Assembly (NCBI GenBank): GCA_022844575.1
Contig: JALHLL010000094.1
Location: 1-12,367 of the forward strand
DNA from: a bacterium
GTDB lineage: Bacteria; Bacteroidota; Ignavibacteria; Kapaibacteriales; UBA961
Reading direction: 5' to 3'
DNA: 12,367 bases
Part shown: positions 6,681 to 11,740 of the stretch, piece after piece
Layout: every line of letters starts with the position of its first letter
Position numbering within the stretch: the stretch's first letter is position 1
The notes under the pieces: model-generated
Databases searched by the model: none
What the model saw: the letters and a program-made list of their open reading frames with translations, nothing else
Told to the model about the DNA's origin: nothing
Translations under genes and position numbers: made by a program

Positions 6681-7265
6681 TTATTGCTGAACTATGTCCG
6701 CTTTTGTTGTGTTCAGTAAAGCTACCAAATCATTAACAAGTGCGGCATTATTTTCGGAGTTAACGCCATTTTTTGCCAAACCGATTCCAATATCACCAAC
6801 AAACGCATCAAAATCTGACGCATTAATCTTCATTGGAATACGAGAGTTCTGTGCGGGATCATGTGCAGCTTTCATATTTAAGCCTGAATATGAGTAAGTT
6901 TTTGAACCGGTTGCAAAACACATAAAGTCTGTAAAATTTTTACTTAGTCGACTCAGACCTGTTGTACTGCCTGCCCCCAATTCGGCAAAGAGCACGGGAA
7001 AATACTTAGCCATTCTCGAATCAGCAGCAATAACAAATATTGAGCTATCTACCACACTCCTTAAAGTTAGGCGGCCTTTTTCTATCATCATCCCCGGATT
7101 TGAAGGGTCTTGAACCATTGTTGTACCGCCCACTCTATCATAAAGACTCGGAGTAGGAGTCGGTGTCGGGTTTGTCGTCTTTTCTTCCGAACATGACGTT
7201 ACCAATATGACAGCACTTAAGCTCATAATAATTAGTACCGATTTCATAGAAAGGAATGTTTTCAT
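6681..7265 (-). CDS. Lipoprotein-type group 1 truncated haemoglobin
   Basis: Numbering is from the ATG at 7265 (194 residues). The N-terminus is a lipoprotein signal, with a hydrophobic core and lipobox VTSC (Cys25), followed by a Thr-Pro linker (NPTPTPTPS). The rest resembles the bacterial truncated-globin family: LYDRVGG (41-47), SVVDSSIFVIAADSRMAKYF (70-89), and GLNMKAAHDP, where His135 would be the proximal haem ligand. A late FDAFVGDIGIGLAKNGVN helix completes the fold. Two features are odd. An insertion of roughly 15-20 residues follows LYDRVGG. The B10 position, usually Tyr in this family, aligns with Ile76. Haem and O2/NO binding are inferred. Met7 (ATG at 7247) is an alternative start that also gives a good signal; a TTG at 7328 would add an implausible leader. 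It follows the membrane-anchored gene after 59 bp, probably in one operon, and should face the periplasm. Confidence 0.78.
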   Translation of the reverse strand: MKTFLSMKSVLIIMSLSAVILVTSCSEEKTTNPTPTPTPSLYDRVGGTTMVQDPSNPGMMIEKGRLTLRSVVDSSIFVIAADSRMAKYFPVLFAELGAGSTTGLSRLSKNFTDFMCFATGSKTYSYSGLNMKAAHDPAQNSRIPMKINASDFDAFVGDIGIGLAKNGVNSENNAALVNDLVALLNTTKADIVQQ

Positions 7266-7324
7266 ATAAACTTTCAAAAAAGTTAAAAAAGAATGATTAA
7301 TGCTATTATTTTTAGAATTAAATA

Positions 7325-7843
7325 TCAATCAAGAATATTATGCATCATTGCACCTATTTTTCTATAGAGTGATAATTGTTTGCCATTTATTGGACAACTA
7401 CCTGCAGTTGTATTATTTACCATATATCTTTCGGCTCGTATCGTATTATTATATATTCCGGACTCATTAATTTTTCTTACAATTGCTTCACTTACCGATT
7501 CATTATTACTTTTTTTATTCTTTAGTATTTGTACACTTTCCAATATATACGTGTACACAAGTACATTGGCACTTGTATTCATAAATGTGCTTTTTATTCC
7601 CGGTAATGATTTTACATACGATTCGATACTTTGCTGCTCTTTCACCGAAAGCTCTCCTGAAAAATCAATTCGGGCAAGTTGAAGATTACTATTAACAAAT
7701 CCGTCACTTTTTGGTGTTGTTACCTGATAAATATGTACTGCCATTATGGTAATTAGTATCAGAAAAAACGAAGAACCGATAAACAATAAACGCTTTACGG
7801 TTAAGTATTTCCTTTTTATCGGTTCCTGTTGCACCTTACTCAT
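7325..7843 (-). CDS. Membrane-anchored protein with possible degenerate HMA-like domain
   Basis: This 172-residue protein has a basic N-terminus (KRKYLTVKR), one transmembrane helix at about 18-40, and a C-terminal domain that the positive-inside rule places in the periplasm. The soluble part could be a beta-alpha-beta-beta-alpha-beta ferredoxin-like fold of the heavy-metal-associated type. Strands fit at about 54-61 (LQLARIDF), 84-90, 93-99 and 133-141, with helices at 66-80 ending LPGI and at 116-129 ending ESGI. The metal-binding CxxC of true HMA domains is missing; the only cysteine is Cys150 (GSCPING). The fold assignment is tentative and the function is unknown. AAAGGA lies 8-9 bases before the ATG and fixes the start. 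The globin lipoprotein gene follows, so the two may act together in the periplasm. It is divergent from the ArsR gene. Confidence 0.72.
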   Translation of the reverse strand: MSKVQQEPIKRKYLTVKRLLFIGSSFFLILITIMAVHIYQVTTPKSDGFVNSNLQLARIDFSGELSVKEQQSIESYVKSLPGIKSTFMNTSANVLVYTYILESVQILKNKKSNNESVSEAIVRKINESGIYNNTIRAERYMVNNTTAGSCPINGKQLSLYRKIGAMMHNILD

Positions 7844-7939
7844 TATTGGATTCCTTTAGAATGTAAATCTGCCAACTAAGCAATACATACGGTATAAGGT
7901 AAGTTTCGGATCTCTACTCTAAAAAAAACATCAAAAAAT

Positions 7940-7969
7940 TTTGCGCAACCAAAAAGTTGCGTATATTTG
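7940..7969 (+). promoter_or_regulatory. Bacteroidota-type promoter of the arsR-SRPBCC operon
   Basis: TTTG at 7940-7943 is followed, after 18 bp, by TATATTTG at 7962-7969, an exact match to TAnnTTTG. An A-rich tract (7921-7938) lies just upstream. Transcription should start near 7976, about 27 bases before the ATG at 8003. Both ArsR-type dyads overlap it, one between the two elements and one across the -7 end and the start point. Confidence 0.7.
7944..7961. promoter_or_regulatory. Operator 1: CGCAAC-N6-GTTGCG dyad
   Basis: The arms are 6 bp exact inverted repeats around CAAAAA. The core GCAACCAAAAAGTTGC (7945-7960) is nearly identical to operator 2. It fills the spacer between the -33 and -7 elements, so a bound dimer would block RNA polymerase. 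Repression by the ArsR protein encoded just downstream is inferred. Confidence 0.75.
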
Positions 7970-7985
7970 CAACCGAAAAGTTGCA
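7968..7985. promoter_or_regulatory. Operator 2: TGCAAC-N6-GTTGCA dyad
   Basis: The core GCAACCGAAAAGTTGC (7969-7984) differs from operator 1 in one of 16 bases and starts 24 bp downstream of it. It overlaps the last bases of the -7 element and covers the predicted transcription start. Two copies suggest binding of two dimers. Confidence 0.75.
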
Positions 7986-8002
7986 CATAAGAAAAGCATA
8001 CT

Positions 8003-8329
8003 ATGAAACGTGATATTTTCCAAGCGATTGCTGACCCTACCAGAAGGGCGATTATCGGGCTTATTGCCGTTCAAGCAATGACACCGAATGCTTTAGCCGA
8101 ACACTTTGACATGACAAGACAAGCAGTTTCGAAACATATAAAAGTCTTAACAGAATGCGATTTGTTACATCAACAGCAGAAAGGGCGAGAAATTTATTAC
8201 TACTTTAACCCTATAAAAATTAAGGAAGTTGCCGATTGGATAGAACCCTTCAAAAAACTTTGGGAAGACAGATTCAGTCAACTTGATCAATTATTATTAA
8301 CCTTAACGGTACAAAACAATGAACGCTAA
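8003..8329 (+). CDS. ArsR-family winged-helix transcriptional repressor
   Basis: A 108-residue DNA-binding protein with the family's usual length. It begins MKRDIFQAIADPTRRAIIG, typical of the ArsR subgroup that travels with SRPBCC/AHSA1 proteins. The helix-turn-helix covers about 28-50 (NALAEHFDMTRQAVSKHIKVLT), and the wing is about 57-68 (QQKGREIYYYF). The only cysteine is Cys52 and the metal-sensing CxC of ArsR/SmtB is missing, so this is unlikely to sense metals; the ligand is unknown. It heads a tight operon: the next ATG overlaps its stop by 11 bases. Two GCAAC-N6-GTTGC dyads over its promoter indicate autorepression of the whole operon. No Shine-Dalgarno is visible, as is common for leaders in this group. 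Confidence 0.95.
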   Translation: MKRDIFQAIADPTRRAIIGLIAVQAMTPNALAEHFDMTRQAVSKHIKVLTECDLLHQQQKGREIYYYFNPIKIKEVADWIEPFKKLWEDRFSQLDQLLLTLTVQNNER

Positions 8330-8822
8330 TCTACTCATGAATTTTTCCATCGATAAGAAAACGAACAAAGTATTTGTTGAACGTGAATTTGCAGCACCTT
8401 TACCAACTGTATGGGCTGCTTGGACACAAAAAGAACTATTAGACCAATGGTGGGCTCCCAAACCATGGAAAGCAGTAACAAAATCAATGGATTTTACACC
8501 GAGCGGTTACTGGCATTATTATATGGAAAGTCCTGAAGGTGAAAGACACTGGTGTCGGGCTGATTATTATGAAATTGAAAAAGAGGTGTTTTACACAGCA
8601 CAGGATGCCTTCTGTGACGAGGAAGGTAACATCAATATGGAATTTCCTCGTTGTGATTGGAGAAACAGCTACTATAGTATGCCGGACGGCAAAACAAAGG
8701 TAACAATAGAAGCAACATACAAATCTTTAGAAGATTTGGAACAGATAATCCGGATGGGCTTTCAAGAGGGCTTTACGATGGCTCTGCAAAATCTTGATGA
8801 ACTCTTAAACAATGGAAACTGA
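8319..8822 (+). CDS. SRPBCC (AHSA1-like) family protein, first copy
   Basis: This 167-residue protein has the START-like/AHSA1 helix-grip fold, which forms a deep hydrophobic pocket for a small ligand. Landmarks are VEREFAAPLPTVWAAWTQKELLDQWWAPKPW (about 20-50), the strand SMDFTPSGYWHYYMESPEGERHW (56-78), and the closing helix block IIRMGFQEGFTMALQNLDELL. The ligand and biochemical role of this subgroup are unknown. Binding of a co-effector or modification of stress-damaged molecules has been suggested for relatives but is not shown here. The start ATG lies inside the end of the ArsR gene (AACAATGAACGCTAA, 11-base overlap). Met7 at 8337, 7 bases after the ArsR stop, is an alternative. Coupling to the ArsR gene implies co-production. 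Confidence 0.92.
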   Translation: MNANLLMNFSIDKKTNKVFVEREFAAPLPTVWAAWTQKELLDQWWAPKPWKAVTKSMDFTPSGYWHYYMESPEGERHWCRADYYEIEKEVFYTAQDAFCDEEGNINMEFPRCDWRNSYYSMPDGKTKVTIEATYKSLEDLEQIIRMGFQEGFTMALQNLDELLNNGN

Positions 8823-9309
8823 AAAAGTGAATAAAACCGAGTTTATAATTGAGGACGGTAAACAAGAACTCTTCATTATTCGCGAGTTTGATGCCAACCG
8901 TGATCTTGTTTACAAGGCATTGTCGGATATTGATTTACTGCCCCAATGGATGGGATGTTCTAGCATGAGAATGGAAATTGATAAACTGGAAAACAAAAAT
9001 CATGGAAGTTGGCGTTTTATTCACATTGATGGTGAAGGAAATAAATATGCTTTTAATGGTGTAATCCATGAAGTGATGGTGACTGAGATAATAATCCGAA
9101 CTTTTGAATTTGAGGGTTTACCGGAAAGAGGTCATGTTTCACTAGAGTTTTTGACTTTGGAAGAACTTCCGATGAATAGAACGAAAATCACTATTCATGT
9201 CATTTACAAATCCGTTCAGGATAGAAACGGACATGTACAGTCAGGAATGGAGCACGGAGTAATTGATAGTCATAATCGACTTGACGAATATTTGCACACA
9301 ATTTTATAG
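8812..9309 (+). CDS. SRPBCC (AHSA1-like) family protein, second copy
   Basis: A second, diverged member of the same helix-grip fold (165 residues). It shows FIIREFDANRDLVYKALSDIDLLPQWMG (about 22-48), the strand GSWRFIHIDGEGNKYAFNGVIHEV (65-88), and RTFEFEGLPERGHVSLEFLTLEE (95-117). It ends with GHVQSGMEHGVIDSHNRLDEYL, where SGMEHG aligns with the usual MGFxEG closing helix. It differs strongly from the first copy in the substrate-pocket strands, so the two are not a recent duplication and may bind different ligands or form a heterodimer (inference). Its ATG overlaps the preceding stop by 11 bases (AACAATGGAAACTGA), the same geometry as the ArsR/first-copy junction. Confidence 0.9.
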   Translation: METEKVNKTEFIIEDGKQELFIIREFDANRDLVYKALSDIDLLPQWMGCSSMRMEIDKLENKNHGSWRFIHIDGEGNKYAFNGVIHEVMVTEIIIRTFEFEGLPERGHVSLEFLTLEELPMNRTKITIHVIYKSVQDRNGHVQSGMEHGVIDSHNRLDEYLHTIL

Positions 9310-9338
9310 TATTCTTTAACTACTTTTTTTCTTTTTTT

Positions 9339-9776
9339 ATGGCACGTGTAAGCACTTATCTTAACTTTCCTAATAATACGGAAGAAGCATTCAATTTTTA
9401 TCGCTCCGTTTTCGGTGGCGAATTTATGGGTGGTATTTACCGTTTTTCGGAAGTACCTCCGACAGAAGGTCAACCTCCAATGAATGAATCTGACAAAAAT
9501 CTTGTGATGCACGTTGCATTAGAGATACTTGGCGGTCATGTACTTATGGGTACGGATGCACCTGAAAGTATGGGGTTTACAGTAAATTTCGGAAACAACG
9601 TTTACATAAATCTTGAACCGGATACAAAAGAACATACACAGGCACTGTTTAACAAATTATCGGATGGCGGTAAAGTGGAGATGGAGCTTCAGGATATGTT
9701 CTGGGGCGCTTATTACGGAAGCTGTAAAGATAAATATGGTGTACAATGGATGTTTAATTGTAGTGAACAGAAATAA
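9339..9776 (+). CDS. VOC-superfamily PhnB-like protein
   Basis: A 145-residue single-domain vicinal-oxygen-chelate protein of the PhnB-like group. The start STYLNFPNNTEEAFNFYRSVFGGEF, the second half LVMHVALEILGGHVLMGTDAPE, and the end FWGAYYGSCKDKYGVQWMFN are characteristic. Such proteins form dimers related to glyoxalase I and bleomycin-resistance proteins; the PhnB-like branch has no established reaction. It follows the second SRPBCC gene by 29 bp and precedes a strong terminator, so it is the last gene of the ArsR operon. There is no Shine-Dalgarno: the leader is almost entirely T (9321-9338, two T-runs broken by one C), so translation must start by another route or by coupling. Confidence 0.9.
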   Translation: MARVSTYLNFPNNTEEAFNFYRSVFGGEFMGGIYRFSEVPPTEGQPPMNESDKNLVMHVALEILGGHVLMGTDAPESMGFTVNFGNNVYINLEPDTKEHTQALFNKLSDGGKVEMELQDMFWGAYYGSCKDKYGVQWMFNCSEQK

Positions 9777-9790
9777 TTGAAACAAGTCCG

Positions 9791-9826
9791 AAAAGGGAGC
9801 TATTTATGAGAAATAGCTCTCTTTTT
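9791..9826 (+). terminator. Strong rho-independent terminator of the ArsR operon
   Basis: AGCTATTT (9798-9805) pairs with AAATAGCT (9811-9818) around a 5-base loop ATGAG. The stem extends through GGG/CTC (one G-U) and AAAA/TTTT to about 15 bp, from 9791 to 9825. A T-run (9822-9826) follows directly. It begins 14 bases after the VOC gene stop and separates the operon from the DUF1801 gene. Confidence 0.87.
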
Positions 9827-9866
9827 ATATATATCATAAAAATTAGTAAAACAATAGTTTATACGT

Positions 9867-10214
9867 ATGAACACCGTTGAAGAATACATAACAAAGCACA
9901 ATGAAAGTGTGAAAAACATTCTGAACAATATTAGGGGTATTGTTTTACGCTGTTCACCGGAAGCTGTTGAGAGCATAAGTTATGGCATGCCCGGATATAA
10001 ACTAAACGGAAAACCACTTATTTACTTCGCGGCTTTCAAAAATCATATCGGTTTATATGCTACTCCCTCAGGGCATGAGCAATTTGCTACGGAATTTGCA
10101 CAGTACAAACAAGGGAAAGGTTCTGTACAATTCCCTTTAAGCGAAGAAATCCCCTACAATTTAATCGAAAGAGTCATTCAGTTCAGAATAGTCGAAAACA
10201 CAACAAAAAGCTAA
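9867..10214 (+). CDS. DUF1801 (YdhG-like) protein, frataxin-like fold
   Basis: This 115-residue protein belongs to the DUF1801/YdhG family. Markers are VEEYITKHNES (4-14), CSPEAVESISYGMPGYKLNGKPLIYFAAFKNHIGLYATPSG (29-69) and KGSVQFPLSEEIPYNLIERVI (84-104). The fold resembles frataxin, and one Bacillus member (Fra) has been described as an iron chaperone for Fe-S cluster and haem assembly. Whether that applies here is unknown, and most family members are uncharacterised. It stands alone after the operon terminator, with 40 bases of AT-rich sequence before its ATG. Neither a promoter with TAnnTTTG nor a Shine-Dalgarno is visible. The 100-142 bp after it hold only a weak 7-bp hairpin with a 2-base loop. 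Confidence 0.9.
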   Translation: MNTVEEYITKHNESVKNILNNIRGIVLRCSPEAVESISYGMPGYKLNGKPLIYFAAFKNHIGLYATPSGHEQFATEFAQYKQGKGSVQFPLSEEIPYNLIERVIQFRIVENTTKS

Positions 10215-10290
10215 AGTAATTTATTTTCTTTTTCAAAAGAAGGGGTGAATAAATAACTCATTGATACATATCATAACTTGATTATAAGTC

Positions 10291-10321
10291 TGTGTATCTC
10301 CGGGAATAGTTATTATGTTTG
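10291..10321 (+). promoter_or_regulatory. Candidate Bacteroidota promoter of the alkyltransferase gene
   Basis: TATGTTTG at 10314-10321 matches TAnnTTTG, and TGTG at 10291-10294 (one mismatch to TTTG) lies 19 bp upstream. The predicted transcript begins near 10328. This element overlaps the first in-frame ATG (10315), which therefore would not be in the mRNA, and it favours the ATG at 10357 as the real start. Confidence 0.45.
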
Positions 10322-10356
10322 CACTTTACACTTATACACAAAGGCGGATAAACATA

Positions 10357-10896
10357 ATGAAGAGTATCCATATCAGTTTTGTTACATTTCCCCTTGGTGA
10401 ATTGATTATCGGGACATACGATAATAAACTATGTATATGTGATTGGCGTTACAGAAAGATGCGTAGTACTATTGATAATAGACTGAAAAACTCATTGGAT
10501 ACACAGTTTGAAGAAAAAGAAGATGAGATAATAAAACAAACGATATTACAGTTGGAAGAATACATGTCCGGTGAAAGACGTGAATTCAACATTCCTCTAC
10601 TTCTCATAGGAACTGATTTTCAGAAAAGCGTCTGGAAAGAATTGTTAAAAATAGGATATGGGCAAACATCAACCTATCTGCAACAATCAATAAAGCTAAA
10701 CAATAAGGATGCAATCCGTGCAGTAGCAAGCGCAAATGGCGCAAATGCAATTTCTATCATTGTTCCGTGCCATAGAATTGTCGGTAGCAATGGAGAACTT
10801 GTCGGGTATGCAGGTGGTATAGCCGTAAAAGAAAAGTTGCTAAAATTAGAAGGGGCAAAGTTATGTACGCAAGAAAATCAAGGTAGTTTGTTTTAA
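10357..10896 (+). CDS. ogt: Methylated-DNA--protein-cysteine S-methyltransferase
   Basis: A suicide repair enzyme that moves alkyl groups from O6-alkylguanine or O4-alkylthymine in DNA onto its own cysteine. Numbering is from the ATG at 10357 (179 residues). The active site is PCHRIVG (137-143) with nucleophile Cys138. Upstream, AIRAVASANGANAISII carries the base-flipping arginine (Arg121) and the Asn hinge (Asn127). FQKSVWKELLKIGYGQTSTY (88-107) is the DNA-binding helix-turn-helix, and GYAGGIAVKEKLLKLEG closes the domain. The N-terminal part, with LCICDWRYRKM, looks like a degenerate ribonuclease-H-like domain as in Ogt. There is no Ada-type phosphotriester or regulatory domain. An ATG at 10315 would add 14 residues, but it lies inside the putative promoter and the homologous part starts at MKSIHISF. 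It could help protect against alkylating agents alongside its neighbours (inference). Confidence 0.94.
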   Translation: MKSIHISFVTFPLGELIIGTYDNKLCICDWRYRKMRSTIDNRLKNSLDTQFEEKEDEIIKQTILQLEEYMSGERREFNIPLLLIGTDFQKSVWKELLKIGYGQTSTYLQQSIKLNNKDAIRAVASANGANAISIIVPCHRIVGSNGELVGYAGGIAVKEKLLKLEGAKLCTQENQGSLF

Positions 10897-10920
10897 GAAT
10901 AGAATTTTGCAAAATTCTTA
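10894..10920. terminator. Weak hairpin between convergent alkyltransferase and SDR genes
   Basis: AGAATTTTGCAAAATTCT (10901-10918) is an 18-bp perfect palindrome. Alternatively TAAGAAT (10894-10900) pairs with ATTCTTA (10914-10920). It overlaps the alkyltransferase stop and lies 32 bp from the SDR stop. The stem is AT-rich and no clean U-run follows on either strand, so efficiency is doubtful, although the convergent position fits a shared terminator. Confidence 0.4.
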
Positions 10921-10951
10921 ATTTATATAAAAACAAACTTAATTATTGTAC

Positions 10952-11740
10952 TTAAAAAGTATTTGTTCTCCCACCATCAACGGCTATATTTGTTCCGGTA
11001 ATATATGCACCCCAATCCGAAGCAAGAAAAGCCGCTAAACCTGCAACATCTTTCGGATCGCCGAGACGACCGGCCGGGATTTCCTTCTCCATTGAAGCTA
11101 TAGCTTCTTGTTCCGTAATGTTTTGTTGCTCGGTTTTCTTTTTAATAATTGCATCCAAACGACCTGTTTTCGTTGCTCCGGGTAAAATACAGTTCACGGT
11201 AATATTGTGTTTTGCAACTTCCGAAGCAAGAGTTTTCGACCAGCTTGCTGTAGCACCGCGTACTGTATTAGATACCCCTAATCCGGCAAGAGGTTGTTTT
11301 ACCGATGTAGAAACGATATTGATTATTCTCCCCCATGTACGGTTCTTCATTGCCGGAATCACTAATTGCGATAAACGATGATTTACTATTACATGTGAAG
11401 TAAATGCAGCCATAAAATCATCGGGCTTAGCATTTTCAATTAAACCGGGTGCCGGACCTCCCGTATTATTTATAAGAATATCGCAAACACCACCATCATC
11501 CAAAAAACCACGTACAACCAACTCAACAGTTACTGCATCATTATAATCAGCAACGAGTATATCATGTTTTTGCCCATTCTGGGTCGGTAATAATTGTACT
11601 TTTTCCGATAATTTCTCTCTATTTCGAGCAAGTAATAATACCGTCGCACCACACTCTGCAAAAAGTTCTGCAATTGAAAATCCTATACCCTGTGTGCTGC
11701 CGCCAACTATTGCAGTTCTACCAACTAATGAAATATTCAT
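10952..11740 (-). CDS. SDR-family protein (beta-ketoacyl-ACP-reductase-like) with altered active site
   Basis: A 262-residue Rossmann protein of the short-chain dehydrogenase family. The nucleotide-binding loop reads IVGGSTQGIG (11-20), the second motif is NNTGG (91-95), and the C-terminal PAGRLGDPKDVAGLAAFLAS and GTNIAVDGG are FabG-like. The classical catalytic tetrad Asn-Ser-Tyr-Lys is mostly lost. Aligned by eye to E. coli FabG, Asn becomes His116, Ser144 is kept, and the YxxxK motif becomes SNTVR, so Tyr is replaced by Ser157 and Lys by Arg161. A known divergent subgroup of FabG-like proteins (BKR_like_SDR_like in CDD, as I recall) shares this feature. Ordinary reductase activity is therefore doubtful. 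The ATG overlaps the upstream gene's stop as ATGA (11737-11740), so the two are co-translated. AGAAA-like sequence precedes it but no clear Shine-Dalgarno. Confidence 0.9.
   Translation of the reverse strand: MNISLVGRTAIVGGSTQGIGFSIAELFAECGATVLLLARNREKLSEKVQLLPTQNGQKHDILVADYNDAVTVELVVRGFLDDGGVCDILINNTGGPAPGLIENAKPDDFMAAFTSHVIVNHRLSQLVIPAMKNRTWGRIINIVSTSVKQPLAGLGVSNTVRGATASWSKTLASEVAKHNITVNCILPGATKTGRLDAIIKKKTEQQNITEQEAIASMEKEIPAGRLGDPKDVAGLAAFLASDWGAYITGTNIAVDGGRTNTF

Noticed and set aside
7266..7328. Upstream TTG start for the globin gene, overlapping the previous stop as TTGA
   Set aside because: It would put 40 or so polar and mixed residues before the lipoprotein signal; starts at 7265 or 7247 give a normal signal peptide.
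7953..7985. The repeated GCAAC...GTTGC units as a CRISPR-like or mobile-element repeat
   Set aside because: There are only two copies, overlapping a promoter directly before a repressor gene, so operators explain them better.
10226..10241. TTCTTTT/AAAAGAA inverted repeat after the DUF1801 gene as a terminator
   Set aside because: The loop would be only 2 bases, the stem is nearly all A-T and no U-run follows.
10262..10273. TGATA-CA-TATCA inverted repeat upstream of the alkyltransferase gene as an operator
   Set aside because: Arms of 5 bp in AT-rich DNA are expected by chance and no second copy was seen.
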